Shown one piece after another: positions 12,480 to 27,484 of a DNA stretch of 64,000 bases; within the stretch, counting starts at the first letter, position 1, and every line of letters starts with the position of its first letter. Origin of the DNA: Serinus canaria. Taxonomy: Eukaryota > Chordata > Aves > Passeriformes > Fringillidae. A program made the position numbers and the translations under genes. The stretch spans positions 5,557,719 to 5,621,718 of the forward strand of contig NC_066323.1 of assembly GCF_022539315.1 (NCBI RefSeq), read 5' to 3'. The notes beneath the pieces were generated by a model that was not told the origin of the DNA, searched no databases, and saw only the letters and a program-made list of their open reading frames with translations.

Positions 12480-15400
12480 TCTTGGTGGGGCCTGCAGTAT
12501 TTATGTCAGGAAGGGACAGTAATTTGTAAGACCAGCCTCAACTCCTTTGGTTCTCGTTAGCAGCCAAGCTGCTGTCTAAATTAGCCTCTCTCTGAGCAAG
12601 CAAAATTCAAGCTGAATTTCTCCCTTCCTTATTCTGCTTTCTTGTTTGTGTTTAAAACTGCTTCCTGTGACCATTAGGAAGACAGGAGGGAGAGAAGGCT
12701 CATTTTAGTCTGTCATTAGGAACATTTTGCTGTTTATTGTCCCTTGCTTGGTATTGATTGTAGACTAAGCCCCCACAGTTGTTTGAAAGGGAATCTTCAG
12801 CTGGGAATAGGAGAATTCTCTGTGGAACTGGCCAGCTTTCTCTGCTATTCCTGCTACTTTGATCAACATTTGCTTTTATATTCAATGACTATTATTCCTT
12901 TTTTTAAGAAATAATACTGTTAATACTATCCTAGAGGTGAACTACTATCCAAATACAGATATTCATTATGAATGAAAAGACATTTTTGTATAAATGTTTT
13001 TTTTCTAATGCAATAATTCTTTTGTTAATCTCAGTGAAACTTGTATTTTACACTCATGCAGAAAATCTCTCTCAGGTTTTTTTTTAAATTGAATGTTTTT
13101 ATTTGGAGATGCTGAACTCAGGGGTTGGAGGAAAGGCAATATTATAGCTGGTAGCGGGGCTGTGCTGCTGCAGAATAAACTCAATCCCTTGCTTTAGGAA
13201 GGAGCAGCTGTAGAGATCCCCATCTCACATTTTGGGCAGTGTTTGAACACCTTGCCATGTGCCTGTTTAGCCATTGGAACTGGGTTTTATCTGTAAACTA
13301 TTTATTAAGAACCCTGCCTATTTATGAGAAGGGTGTATATAGCTTTTGACCACATAAGGAGTAGTGATGGCATTAGTCTGTAATAATTTTGATGTATGAG
13401 AAACGTTCCATATCTCCTAGGAATGAAAAAAGTATCAGCAGCATTTGGTATTGTCCATTAATAAATAATTGTGTTAATTAATAATTGCAGAGTGAATGCT
13501 TCAGTATCTTCTGAGTGTGTGAATTTTAGAACATATTGTCTGATGAAGATCTTTAAAAAACATCAAATGATGTCTTTATTAACTTGTATTTTATTCAAGT
13601 CCCTTATATTTCAGTAACATTACTTTGGATAAAAAACCCCAGAAAACAGCAACTGTTTGGTAATCCATCCTAATAATGAGCACAGATAACATAGGAAAGT
13701 ATATTAGCATTGCACATTAGCACTTGATTGCTTGAAATCCTGCTTCAAAATCACACATAGATTTAGTGTAAGACCAATGTGTCACTATGCACAGTTACTG
13801 CAACACAATTAACAGCTCCAGCTTTACTCAGTGCAGCTGCCAATTGAAAGCAACCTGAAAAGAAGTTGGATTTTGGAAGTACCAGACATATTTATTGTTG
13901 TAATATCATCCACTGTACTTAATAGTTTTAGAAGTCTAGTGGAGTTCTTGCCTGAGTATCAACCACGAGTGATTCCATACACATGGAGCACCACATGAAG
14001 ATATTTAACTCAAGGTTTTGAAATGTGATTAGCAACTCAGCATCATTTTCAGAAAATAATTTTTATGTCCTTATTTCACTGAAGGTTAAAATACTTTTTG
14101 AAAAGAAACATTCTTAGAAACATTTTAGGCTAAACAACATACTTTCAGTTGTGTTTTTAGTATCTTGACCTGAGAAAGTGAATTGGAACATTTCTTCAGT
14201 AAGCCATAAGTGGCTGCAGTGAAATTTTGATAGTTTACAGTAATAAATGATCAGATCCTGTGACTGTGAACATACATTCAGGTTAAATGGGTCTTCTAAC
14301 ACAAGATAGTGCAGTAATACTTGGAAAAGAAGCATTAACTGTCTTAATGCATAATAGAATGTTTATATTTGGGGTCAGATGTTCAGCAAGAGTTATCTTT
14401 TAAATTTATGTGCCATTGAGTCCTTCTGAAGTGAGCAAGAGATGAGTAATTATTGAGAGACTTTGAGTTGAAACTGAGAGCCTGACAGCCTCTCAATAGG
14501 AGAACAGAGGGAAAAAAAATCTTCCTATGAAGTAAATTAGGAAAACATTTCTTATGTGGCATGTTAGAAACCGTAGCCATTACAGGGAGGTTATGTAATC
14601 TTATTTTTATTTATTTATTTAAAGAAAAGTTCCTTCTAAATTGAATGCATGGCAGACAGCAAGGTGACTATTACACAGTTCAATGTAGGTATGGATGTTT
14701 TGTCTTTGAAGTGAAATGAATTGGAAACTTGCATTGCTTTTGAAATCTTTAATTCCTTTCCTGCAGGTGCTTACCATTGTAAAACCTTTAACAACAATTT
14801 CTACCATCGTTACTTGAATAAAATGCTTTTAAGAGAGCTTTTAGATTAGACTTTGAACTGGAAAAGGCATGAAGATATAGGAAAGTCTCCATTGTCAGTA
14901 TGTTTTCTATTAGCTAGCCTGTCAGATAACTAAGCTTGACTCAGCTCTGGGCTTTTCTTAAAAACTCATTCATATGATTATAGAGGATGAAAATCCATTT
15001 ATTTTAATATAGGTTCTAGCTGCAGATCCAGATTCTGTACTGGAAATTCATTGGGTCTTGATTCTCATTGGTGCTTCTGAATGAATTTTACTAGAATTCT
15101 GCATTTTAAACAAATACCTGCTGGTGATTAATTGTGGGTGTGTTCCATATAGATTGGCTTCATGTGCCAAAGTGTGGAATCCTCTGGTGTAGCTTTCCCT
15201 GTTCTTTTGAAATTTATACAGACAGGAAGCACCACAGCTGGAAGTATCCTTGGTGTAGAACTTCATGGAGCAACACTTGAGCTAATGAGGGGTTTGTATT
15301 TATAGAAGTTGCTCTAAAGAGGCACTCAGAGTTTCAGAAATTAGTCTTAATGATTTCAGACTTTTGATTCTTCAACGGAATATGTGCTTTTCTGATCTGA

Positions 15401-18295
15401 GGAAATTTCCAGCTGCCTGCTGCCAGCTCTGATTCAGGTAGTTGGCTGTTGCAGGTGTCAAGTTATCTGATCATAATAAAAATATATAATATATAATAAT
15501 AAAAATAGAAATAGTTTCTGTTGCAGGGAACAGAGAGGTTTCTGGCAGGTTGTGCAAAAGGTGCCATCTGTGTATCTCAGTGTGTTTTGGGTTAAGAAAT
15601 GGGCTAGGGAGGATGCACTGTAGAATTTCTTACCTTGCAGGAATTCTTCCCCATCAGTTATGTCCTTCAGGAACTGCCCTGGGTATGGAGTTAAATAACA
15701 GTTTCATTTTCTCTTTTATCTCAATGAATTCCCTTTGGAAATACTTCAGGGGGAGCAGAACCTTTGTCTGCTGAGGTTCCTAATGTAAGTTCCATGCACA
15801 CTGAATGTGGCCAATACTTGTCAAAAAACCCCACAAATTTATTCCAAAACCTCTGAGGAACATTGTGAAAGATGATTTTAAGAAGCTTTTGATCTTAAGT
15901 GAAATGACTTTATAATTGATCAACCCTTGGCATGAGATGTGTATCCTTCATAGAAGACATTTTGAGTTACAGCTTGAAAAATGTGATTCCATGCAGAGCC
16001 TAAAGAGCTCATCAATATCAAGGACTTCAGGTAAAGGATTGAAAAAACCCAACAACAATAATTGAGTTATATTGGTGGTTACTTACAGAGACTTTGTGTT
16101 GTGTTGATTTTCTAGGAACAGAAAAAAATTGTTTCATTTTATAATGCAGTAGCCAGAATACAGGGAACCAACACTTCCTAGCAGGTTCCAAGCAGTGGTA
16201 GAAAAACACCACCTTTCATAGAGGAAATTCATTTAAGCTAGAGGTTAACTAGCAAAGTTTGAAATATTTACTTACTTAGAGTAGGAGACAGGAAAGTATT
16301 GAATAAATTTAAAAGAAAGCATAATTAAACCAATTAATCTAAGGTAATACCTTATTCTGCTCAATAAGCTCTGATGGGAAAATTATTAAACAAATTTGCA
16401 TACGTAGAAAAATATCTAATTTTGTCATTAAATTATATAGGTTTATAGATACATGAAGTTTCATCAATACAGGTCTAATACTATCTAATTACATGTATAC
16501 CAGCATTCTGTAAGGAAGATAAATAATAGCCTGTAGCAAATTCGTATTAATATATTAAATAATTTGGGTGATTGATTGTTTCAGGTTTCCTTTTTCTGTG
16601 TTTTCTCTGAGCCCATTAACACTTTCCAGGAGTCAGTGCCACTTTTTCAACTCCTACTCATAAGTAGGATTGGATTTTTGTGAGAAATGAGTCAAGTAAG
16701 AGGCTGGGTTTTTTTAAAGAAATACTTTCCTTAATTTCTGTCAAATCAGTGCAAGCATCAGTCCTTTATACATATGTGTGTCCACTTATTTAAATGTATT
16801 TATCATCTTCTCAGCAGCTGGCTTCACTCAGCACTGGTGACTGTGACAGTCAGGAAATTAATGGAATATATTTCAATATTCCTCAATATTCCCTCTCTGT
16901 GCTTCATTCTGAGCTACAATTTCAGTTCATTTATAGAGATAATCAGGACTCTGAATTGCTTAACCAGATTAAACTGAAATTGAAGAAAATTTAATTTTAA
17001 TTAAAGTAGTTGTAGCAAAGCAATAGCTCACACTTTTTAATGCAGTAAATTTTTGCTTGTTTCACAGCATTAAATTCCTTTGCCACATAATTATTGTATT
17101 GCTCTTTGTGCAAAAGCCACAACTGAAGTAGAAGCATGGTAGAAAAGATCAACTCTACTTGCAGCCTAAAATAGTATTTTTGCCCTTTGTCTGTTATTAC
17201 TTAAATATTAGGCTTGTTTACTGCTGTTGAAGTGCAGGCAGTGAAAATTGGTGGCCTGATATTGTGTAAAGGGGTACTTGAATTTTTGCCTTATAATGAG
17301 CAGTGATGGACAGCTCAACTGCAAAGCCACTTCTGTCTCCCTGACTGAAGTGCCCTTATGCACCAGGTTTGAGAATGAAGTGTTGACTTCATGGGAAAAT
17401 CATATTTGATCTTTGAGTGGCTTTAAATATTTGTTTCTGAGCAGAAAACAGATACTTGAGGGCAAATTTCAACTTTCTTACAGCACCATTGACAGGAAAT
17501 AGTTTATTATAAAGCTGCAAATGCTAGTTTGCAGTCTTGCATGAAATACAGTACCTGTGACAATAAAGAATGGTGCTACATGGTGTAGAGGCAATCACAA
17601 CATGAATCATCTGTCACTTCAGCAAAACAGTGCCAATTGAATTTACAAATGTGGCATCTATTTATTTCTACCAGCACTGAGAAGGAGACGAAATGAAATG
17701 GAAGTGATGATTACTTGTGACACATTCCTTTTATGAAAATAACTCCCTTAACTCATGTTGTTGCAACAGACCATGTGTTCTTTTTATTTGTGTTTCTTTC
17801 AGTGAACCATGTTCCTGTATATTTATTGGGGCTGTTACCTATCAGTATGATGGAGTTGTAAGCATCTGCTACCTACATAGAGCTGTGGTGGGGGCTCACC
17901 AGCTTGGGGTGTCCTTGAGTAACTTCAGGCAAAAAGAACCATGGAACTGAATTGTGGCAGTAAACAGAATCAGAACATGGATAACACTGAGGGCTAGACT
18001 GTCAAACAGATTTTGACACAAGTGCTGAATGAACTTTCCAGCAGTGATTAAGTGATGCAGGAAGGTGATGTTGTGCCTTTATCATTGCAAAAACTCTTGT
18101 TGAGGTTTGTGTTAATACAACAGCACTTCAGAAGTGTGCTGCCAGGTAAGATGGATGTGCCCAGACTGTGCACTCCAGAAGCACTTGACTGGCAGCTGAG
18201 GGCTCTCTGGTTCATGTGGTGTGTGTGTGAGCACCCCTGTGTGTCTGCAGGCTAGAACAGCCTGTGTGGGCTCTGTGCCATCACTCTGCTCTAGT

Positions 18296-18529
18296 TCACA
18301 GAGTCACAGGGCCAGATAAGATGGAAGAGACCTCCAGCATCATGGAGTCCAACCTTTGACCACCCACCAGGACCATTCACCACCTTGTCAACTAAACCAG
18401 GGCACTGAATGCCACGTCCAGTCAATTCCTGGACACCTCCAGGGATGGTGACCCCACCATCCCCATGGGCAGCCCCTTCCAGGGTCTGACCACCCTTTCC
18501 GTGAAGAAATTCCTCCTGATGTCCAACTA
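18296..18529 (-). mobile_element. CR1 LINE 3' fragment, antisense, relatively well kept
   Basis: The plus strand begins with the reverse of a CR1 tail (TTCACAGAGTCACAGGGCC) and continues GGAAGAGACCTCCAGCATCA, TGGAGTCCAACCTTTGACC, CACCTTGTCAACTAAACCAG, GAATGCCACGTCCAGTC, CACCTCCAGGGATGGTGACC and TTTCCGTGAAGAAATTCCTC, stopping at GATGTCCAACTA. That is the last 230 or so bases of a CR1, 5'-truncated. It has diverged less than the other CR1 pieces here, so it is probably the youngest. Confidence 0.92.
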
Positions 18530-21372
18530 ATTACTGAACCAGAAGCCTGTATGAGAGGATTTTACCATAATATCCAGAAACACACAGGAATTTTGAGTCC
18601 CAAATACTTTGACAGTTCAGGTCTATGTGTGTGCATTTACCTTCAGACATACCAAGTCTTCTCAACAGATGTGAATGCTGTGGATCTTTGAAACCTTGAG
18701 ATCCCATTCTTCAGAGACACGTGTAGTCCTTGGGGATGTCAGAGGAGAATAAATTTTACTAGAAAGCTGTTGAAAGGAGGATGTTTCTTAGAACTGTCCA
18801 CATGGATGAAGTTGTCAAGATACCACCACTGCAAATACCTGTAACTTTAATGAGTAAATGAAACAAAGAATGTTGTGCTTGATACTAACCTTTAGAAGAA
18901 CCTGGTCCTCTTCTTGGTAGGGTATTTTGCACATGGTTTGAATTCTGTCTCTTCCATGGGCCTGCAGGTTTTTAAAGAAGAGCCAGGTCCTCTGCAGTTT
19001 CAGCTTGTGAAAACAGTTTACTTGCTACAAGCTCTTTGCATATCAGTAGAACACCTTTTATAACAATCAAGAAAATGAGAGGAGAGTCGTGTTCAGTGGT
19101 TTAGCTAAGGTGCAATTGCTATGAAGGGCAAGATTTGCATAGGCATTTCTGTCCTTGTAGATTTTATGTTGTTCTAGGTATCATCTAAATTTCATTAAAC
19201 TTCAGGATAACGGTCAAAATGAAACCATTGATTTCCTCTCCACTGCTCTTATGGGATTCTTCTGACCTATGCTCTCTGTAGAAATAGGAAAAAAATAGGG
19301 GAATGGATTTCCTGCTGTGGCTGTGACCTGAGTGAGCTCTGCACGTTTAACACTGTGGGAAGGAACAAAGGATGGTTCCATGTCCTTTGGATCCTGTGGC
19401 AAGACCTGAGCTGGGAAGGGAATGTTCTTTGGGGGAGCTTTAGAGAGTCTGGCCTTTTTATTCCTCTTGAAAGGAGAGAAGGGACTTCAGGTGAGTCAGG
19501 GTAACATTTGTGTTCATGATAAACAATGCCTAGAAAATGGGAAAAATCTGTGGAACTTCCCTGCTAATATTTTGCTTCTGAAATGTGGTATTTCTGCAAA
19601 ATAACACATGCAGAAGCAGAAAAAATAGAACATGATGACTATTTTTCAATATTTTGATTTTGGTCCATTAAGTTGTTATTGTTTTCCATGTTCATTTTTC
19701 ATTGTTATAGCACTATATTTTCTTTGTCTTTCCATGTTCTTTATTCTGTTATAGCATTTGGTCTTTTGCAGGTCATTCTTTGTTTATAAACCTGAGATCC
19801 CAAACACCACTAGCAGGTTACTCCTGCATTCCTTTATATATGAATATAAGCTGTCAAAAATATTTATTTCCCTCCAGAAAAAAGCCTTGGCAACAGTTTT
19901 TAAAGTAAAAGTTCAAATTACAATATACTTATTTTCTGCTGAATTTTACTAGCTTTAATTTGCAATAATCTCCACTGTGTTTGTGGAAATGTTGTTGTTA
20001 TTATTTAATTTCAAAAATAACCCTAAGTAGCATTTTGTAAAAATATGTGTGGGAATATATGTTTATCACTGACTCACAATTTAAAACATGGCCTGAAATG
20101 CAATATTCTTTAGTGATGCTGCTTCTTTATCCTTCTTCAACAAGGAATTATTTCTTTCAAGCATTACCCTATTTTCTGTTTTCTTACAAATTTTCTTTGC
20201 TTTTGGTCTTCCTGATTCAAATTGTCCTTGAATTTCAGGGAGTTCAGCCTAAACGTTAACCAGCTTCTCAACTCTGATCTGAACAAAATATTTAACTTTT
20301 CATGCTGGTCTCAAGTTACCCAAACTCATTTGAGGATACAAAGCTCCTTAAAAGAGATGGTTCAGAAATCATTTAGGGCCAAGGGCTCTGTTTGGGGTTT
20401 GGAATGAATAGTCACAGAAAATGTGCTGTTGTGCACAAAATAAGATCCAGTTCTCCTGGGTGTTTGTGATCTCCTTCTGAAGCTGAATCCAGACCAGTCA
20501 GCATGAAGATAATAAAACATTGCAAACACATGAGCAAGTTAATAAGTAAATTAAATACCAGTGTTTGTATCTCTGAGGAGTGCTGCAAATAGATTGTGGT
20601 TTGTTTGTCTCTGTTCTGAAATCCAGGAAATAAACCAAGATGTGTTACAAGGATTTCCACAGATGGAAAATTTTGGGAATTTCTGAGCACAGCTCTTTCT
20701 CCTCTCTATACTATCAACAGGATTAATGGGGGTCTTGAGAACACCTGTATCTTCATTTCAGGAACCTGTCAGCTGAGATTGATTTACCAGGTTATTTCTT
20801 TTTCTTCAGTAATTTTAATCAAATTATTACTGGTACATGACCACATAGATCTACTTTATCTGATCTTGAGTGTTGAAAGATTAATAAAGATGAACTGAGG
20901 ACTTGGAACACTTCCATTGCAATCTGGCTTTTTAAAACCACTGTTTCTTCTCTGTATTTCTTTTGATTGGGTGAAAGCCCTTTAGAACAAAATAAAAGCA
21001 GATAGAGAGTATTTTTTTTTTAACTTCTTGTATGCCTTTGATACATATGGTCAAAATTTAATGTGAAAATTAGCATCACTGCAGTTCCAATTGCATGTTC
21101 CACCAAAACAAAGCTAAATGATATTAACACATTTACCATGCATTTGCTAGACCTGCATCAATAATAGATTTATCTTCTTTTACAAAATTTTTGACAATAT
21201 TATCATGCAAGTAAAATTAGCACTGCAGCTTCTTTAAACTACTAAAACAGAAGATGCATAATAATTATTTATCATTTTCAGCCAGAATATTAGAGGCTTT
21301 ATTTTCTTATATGGTTTTCTTGAAGTATGCTATAATTTTTTAAAAAACTAGAGAAAAATAATAATATATTTA

Positions 21373-21389
21373 TAATATATATATATATA
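21373..21389. repeat. (TA)n microsatellite
   Basis: A short TA dinucleotide run within a very AT-rich stretch (about 21340-21410). Confidence 0.85.
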
Positions 21390-23895
21390 TTCAATTATGT
21401 TTTTTAAATCTGTAAGAGGCTTTTGAATTGGTGTGCATATCTAAGTGTCATCCTGTGTCTGGCAATGACTTTGGGTCCTAGAGGACACAGGTATCCCCTG
21501 GAATTGTGGCTTGGGAATAGAAGGTTTTGGGATGAATTGAAGGAATTCCTGCCATGCCTTCCATATCCTCATCCCAGCTAACCTCTTACTCTGCTCATTT
21601 ATTTAAGAGCACTGATTTTTGAAGTGTGCTGATGTGGTTCATAATATGGCTCCTGAAACAACTGTGCTGGCACGGTTAAAGTGTGCTGAAGCCAAAATGT
21701 GGCTTTCAGTGGTTACAGACAAATCTGGAAGCATGCATCAGAGCTGGTTATTACTTCAAGAAAAACATTCTGTACTGCAGATAACATTGGCAATTTTCTT
21801 TCATGTTGTCCTCCAAATATGTACAGACAGCATGCGATTGTGAGTCATTGCAATGTTCACTGCATGCTGTAAACAAAATAATTGTCATTCTAAACCTGTC
21901 ACTTTTGGTGTTTTCTTGCAGATTTTCTATCTCCATTCCATTCCTTGCAGAGCGCTATAGGGCTTTTATTATTTTTAATAACAATAAATCTCATTATTGG
22001 GAGTAAACAGGAATCTATGCTTGTTCATAATCAATATAAGGATGGTATATGTTACCTGATGTGTGTTCTGGCAGCTGCAAACCTATTTTGCATAAAGCAA
22101 GACTTTTATTTTACTATATTTAGTCTCCATCATCACTGGAGGAAAGGAAATCTGTATCAATGTCTCGTTTCCATGTTTGCTGTTTGTTCCATCTGTGGTG
22201 GCCATCACCAAGGTTCAGTTCATGAGGGAACAAGCTCCCAGACCAGCCTGTTAATGGGCAGGAGTTCCTTATTTCTTGAAATGGTTAACAGAAAACACAA
22301 TTCATGCAGGAGGTGCTCTGTGCCCTCTTTGCTGCTGTGACTCCATGGTCCCACTCCATTCCAGGATGCTCCTGTTTGGCTGCCTGGATCAGGAGGGAGA
22401 GATTTTTTTTTTTTTTTCCTAATAGAACTGATAACAAATTCCATAATGTGCTTGCCACTTGAATTTAAAATGTTCTGTAATATATCAGTTTTAAAATCCA
22501 CCTGTGCCAAGCTTAGTTCATCAGTTTGATTTGTGTTCCCTCCTGCAGACACACACACACACATGAGCTTCCCTCCAGACTTCAGTTGAAGAACATCCAA
22601 TATCTAATTTTCTGGGAGCAGCAAACAGGTACATTTGACACATAGGCTTGCAGGTATAGGATTCCTGGAGTAGTCTTCCCTAAGATAAAGATTTAAAATA
22701 AGAAAGTCCAAATATTATATACTTAATGATTTGGATAGTGCAGTTATTCTGAACATCAGAACAATAGCTTCAAGCAGTTCTGCTGAACTCCATTGGATTA
22801 ATACCTCTGCATCTTTTAGGAAAGTCAAAGATATGAAATTATTATCCAAATTAGGATTTGGATAGAATGGTTGCAGCAGTTTGTGGTCAGCTTTTTACAT
22901 GACTGATGGTTTTGAGTGTTTCCAATCTTTTCAGCATTGATCATTTCCACACACCCCCCTTACAGTGAGTTGTACTTATATCATGAATTTAATGACAGTA
23001 GAAAGTGCTAAGCAGATATTCTTCTATCAAGGATACCTCAAATAGAATCCAAAATTAAATGCTAAAGTATTGAATATGCTGGTTTGAATTCACCATGGAT
23101 GGAAAACAATAAGGTGTGCAGAAACCTAAGTATATGATTATTGGATTTTTTAAAAAATCTGATTTTTAAAGCATCAAGAGATATTTATTTTTTTGTCTTG
23201 TAACCCATAAGAGTTCTGTCAACCCTTTTAAATAACCACCACCACTTTTAAAATGTTGGGCAGTGTTGTTTGGTTTTGGTTTTTTTTTGTCACATGGCCA
23301 AACCTGCTGTCTTGTTGGTGGAGAGTTTCTGTCACTTCAGTAGTGAGACAGGCATTTGCTAACGCAGAAAAACCTGAGAATTGTCTCGTCCTTTCTCTCC
23401 TGTTACATTCCATTGTTAGTAGAACATAAAAACATAATTTTAGCTATTTGAAATATGTGGAAGAAATGCTCTTTCCTTTTTATTGTAAGCGGTTACACAA
23501 TTGTAGGATACTTTAAAAGGAAACAATTTACTTCTGTCAATTGGTGTGGAAATGTTACATAAGGTTGCTCTATTTTGGCCACTTCTATGTCATTTTAATT
23601 ATCAGCCAGTACAACGAGCTAAGTGGAAAGGGGGATTCAAAATGGTGAGAGCACTGGGAAAAGTTGTTTGTTTTTCTTTTTATTCTTGCCATTTTGTTAA
23701 ATATTCCCAGAAAGGAGCAGGGAAATTAGTGAGATGGTTTTGCATCAGTGTGTCAGAGCAGTTTTGCTTTTACACAATACATGCGTTGCTTTTTATTCTG
23801 CGTATCTTAAAAAGGAACAAGAGTGACAGTATTTTTAAAGTACATTAAGTAGGCATTAAGACAAGAGTGATTTGCAGTGAGAGAGAGGGGAGTGA

Positions 23896-23920
23896 TTTTT
23901 TTTTTTTTTTTTTTTTTTTT
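23896..23920. repeat. T25 homopolymer
   Basis: Twenty-five consecutive T, preceded by a GAGAGAG-rich purine stretch. It could be an antisense poly(A) tail of a retrocopy, but I recognise no transcript in the downstream sequence and see no target-site duplication, so I call it a simple repeat. Confidence 0.9.
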
Positions 23921-24676
23921 GTCTTTCATGGTGGTTAAGCACATTTCCTTGTGAGAGAGGGAAATAGATGACAGCAAGTTCTGGAGGGTTTGGGTTTTTT
24001 CTGTGTTAGCTATAGAATATTTAGGTTTATTTTTAAGGACAGCAGAAATCTGTTTAAAGAGACAGTCTTGATAAATACATACACAGATTTGCATCCACTC
24101 TGTTGACAAAATGTTATGTAAGCAGGATACAGTGAATATACTCTGTAATGCAAACCAGTATTCCTGTAGGGTTCTGGTTTTCTCTGTGTATCAGCGATGT
24201 ATTGTTATTATTTGGGAAGTTAATCACAGGTGGTAGGCTATCTTCAGTTTTCTTTGAAACCCTTTGTTAACTCCTAAAGTCATGAGAATGTCATTTTTTA
24301 AAAAAGCAGGTTTTACAGAATTCTTTTTTAACCATCAGCAATGCTAAGACCAAATAGAAAAAAGTTTTTTAGATCCTTTCTGAGAATTCTCAGTAGCTTG
24401 ATTCTCTTTGAGGTGATGCTCTCTGCCTTTCAGTTCTGTGTTTTCTGTAAATGTGCATAAACCTTTCACAGGCACAGCCATCTTCCTCACCCACATCTCC
24501 CATCTCTACATAGTTCTAAGCATCCCCTGTCCATTTGTGGCCATGCATCCTGTAATGCAAGCTGCCACACAGTGCTGCTGTGATTCATCATCCCCTGCTC
24601 CATTGCCTGTAAAGCTGCTTTGAAATCTTCTGGCTGTTGTTAAAATCCCTGGTTGCAGCATTTCAAAGTTTTTTAG

Positions 24677-24760
24677 GTTTTGTTTGTTTGTTTGTTTGTT
24701 TGGGTGGTTTTTTTGGTGTTTGTTTGTTTTTTGGTTTTTTGGGTGTTTTTTTTCACAGAA
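24677..24760. repeat. (TTTG)n and T-rich low complexity
   Basis: About six TTTG units followed by T/G-rich sequence. It is low complexity and apparent frames across it (rich in Val, Phe and Leu, or in Lys, Thr and Asn) are artefacts. Confidence 0.85.
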
Positions 24761-27484
24761 GAGAAGCAAATGTTTTTCTCTTCCTCCATATTTCCACCAG
24801 TGGCTAGTGAAGCAAAGCACTTCAAACCTGGCCTATGTTCCAGATGCAATTCTAGTGGATAATTCATAGAGAAGTGAATAAAGACATAGCAGGAAACTGC
24901 TTGTTACCAGTTCTACTCTGCAGGCACCTGCTCCAGAGTTTGCTCCTCTTGAGTAACTTTTGTCTCTGCCAGTTGTTTTTTATTTTTCTTTCCCTTGCTT
25001 ATAGTTGAAAGTCTGAAGTTATGGTCTTCTCCTTGGCTTATTTATAAAATCCATTCTTACTTCCATTTTAAGCACCTTGGACTGTTCAGCACTGTTTTTG
25101 TTAGAGGAAGAGGTCTCTCTTTGACTAAATATGCAGAAAAACATTTATGTGACTTTGGTGAGCAGTTGGGGAATGCTTTCCCAGAATTTCCTGTTCATAA
25201 CTGCTTGCAGAACAGCACCAGTTTTTCTGGGTCAATATTCTGACTGCATCCACTTTCAGCAAGAAATAACAGCTAAAATGAGTTTCTCTTTTCAAAGATA
25301 AAATTTAGGAAGGCAAAAAAATATGTCAGTGACTTTGTAAGGCGGGTCTAGCATAGGTTAAATGGGATGTAGGCTTAATTGAAGGCTCCTTTTTTGAGTT
25401 AGAAGAGTCTGTCTTAAAAATGGACACGGGGACAGCATTGCAAGCTGCTGGAGATGAAGATTTAATCAAGTAGCTGCTGTTTAGCAAAATGGTGGTGATG
25501 AGAAGTGGTGGTGTGAGTCAATACCCAGAGCCTTCCTGTTGTAGGTGCTGCACAGCTCCTTGCAGCTTCTGTCTTTGGTTAGATAAAAGCCAGGAAATGC
25601 ACAGATAAACTGATTTTTCACAGAAATAGAAACAGATCATTGTGACTGACTGCAGGACAACCAGTGGGAGCTAACAGCTGGTGGATGTTACCAGCAAAAG
25701 GTGGGGGGAAGCTGGGTACAGGTTCAAAGCACAAATAGCATAAATGTCTATGACATGTCAGTTTATACACCTTTGGGTTTGTCATGCTTAATACAAGATC
25801 AAGTGCTGACAAAGGACAGTGCAGAATGTGCACTGGGAATGAATAAATGTAAGATTTCCTCTTTCACAGGAATGCACTGCACTAGCTGCTCACTTCAAGA
25901 ATTGAGTGACAAAACCATCTTATTTGACCAAATGTGCACTATTCTGTCTTTTATGCTCTAATTTATTCCCATCACGAGCTGTGAAGTCCTGCTTGGAGTG
26001 TCTATTTTCAGCATAAAACTGTTTGTCAAATTTCTATTAAGCTTAAGGTGAAAAATTAATGAGCCATTCACTTCAGATATTTCAAAACTAATACTGCTGT
26101 ATTATTAATGCAGCAGAAAGTCAGGGACGTGGGTATGTACAATTATTGCTTGGTGTTCACTCAGACTGCTTTTTGCTCTCTGCATTTTTGGGGGAAAATC
26201 ATTAAAACAGTGGTTTAGGAGGAGAAGGAGTTATTTTGATGAATTCTGCCAGTAAGCTTTTTAGACAGTTTTAGTTGTTAACTTTTTGTTTTATCTGATC
26301 CTGGCAGAAGGTGCCTTGAATAAACACATATAGATGAAATACAATGTTCTTTCCAATCTTTCTTTGAATCTGGAGTTTAAACAAAAATGAACAGAAAGTT
26401 GATTCATGTAGCACAAAACTTGGAGAAATGCAAATAAAAGACTATTCACATAATACTGAGGAAGCTGTTGGTGGAGCAATATTTTTGGGCTAGAGAAGTA
26501 TGACATTATGACTAAAACTGGTTTTTCAGTCTTCAGAAAGTCACTGACATGATGAAAAAATTGCACTTCTGCTCAGAACTGAGTGGGCTATGGTGCACAA
26601 GTATTGCTGTTACATGCAGAAATCCCAGAACATTTGTCAGTAGCAGTAAATTAAGCGATGGAGCACTGGGAAATGCTGGCTGGGGGGAGTGTGTCCCAGG
26701 CTGAGCAGTGTGGAAACTGATGCTCAAGGTTTGTGCTTGCATTGAAAAAGAAAACATAAACCACAGTCACTGCAGAAGGAGAAATTCAGGCCTTGCTTTC
26801 TGTGCAGAAACTTTCTAAAGATTGCTTCTTTTTGTGCTCCTAAAATTAACTTAATAATTAATAAGTGTATTTTCCTCCTCACTTTACAGTAAGTTCTCCA
26901 GGGACTTTCTGAAATGAATAGTGATTCTAGGCCTGGCTCAGTTACATTGTTAGACTTGCAGAGAGGAAGGAATTCTGCTTCTTGGAAGAGTTTCATGCTC
27001 TAAAACTAAATTTCATTAGAAGCAAAATGTCAAATTTAAGTTATCCTTCAAGCATTTGTTGTTCCCCCAGATGCTGAAGGGTTTGGCATCCAGCAGAGAA
27101 AGTGCCAGCAAGAATCCCCAAGTTCTTTCAGTGTGTTGATCTCTTTCTGGAGTTCCACTGCTCTGTTTCACTCTCACTGCAGCCCCAAGCCCATGAGTAT
27201 TTTAAACCTGAATGATTAGGCTTTAAGTAGCAGCCCTGGAAATCTGCAGGTTTTTAAGTGTGCACTGGAGAGATTGGTCTTGGATGGTTCCCTTTTGAAA
27301 TCTGGTCATGAAGCACATTGCTTTCCTCAGCCTCCTTAACAAGTGGCAATTAATAAATGCCTGGAAGAAGAAGAGGAACTTTTTTTTTTTTTCCAAGTAT
27401 TTTTAATATGAATTCAATGGTGGTTTTTTCTCTGTTATTAGTTTGTCAAGTTTAGTTATTAGAGAATTTTATAGTATTTAGGTC

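Noticed and set aside
12016..12529. Long overlapping open frames on both strands (about 130-156 codons) encoding HPSIHPS- or MDGWMDG-type proteins
   Set aside because: They exist only because a tetranucleotide repeat lacks stop codons in every frame. The same array is open in several frames on both strands, so this is not coding.
22220..22600. A minus-strand frame of 126 codons opposite a 131-codon plus-strand frame
   Set aside because: The frames overlap on opposite strands, include a T run and a CA repeat, and show no recognisable domain.
23896..24109. Possible retrocopy with its poly(A) tail seen as T25
   Set aside because: No recognisable transcript sequence follows and no flanking duplication was found.
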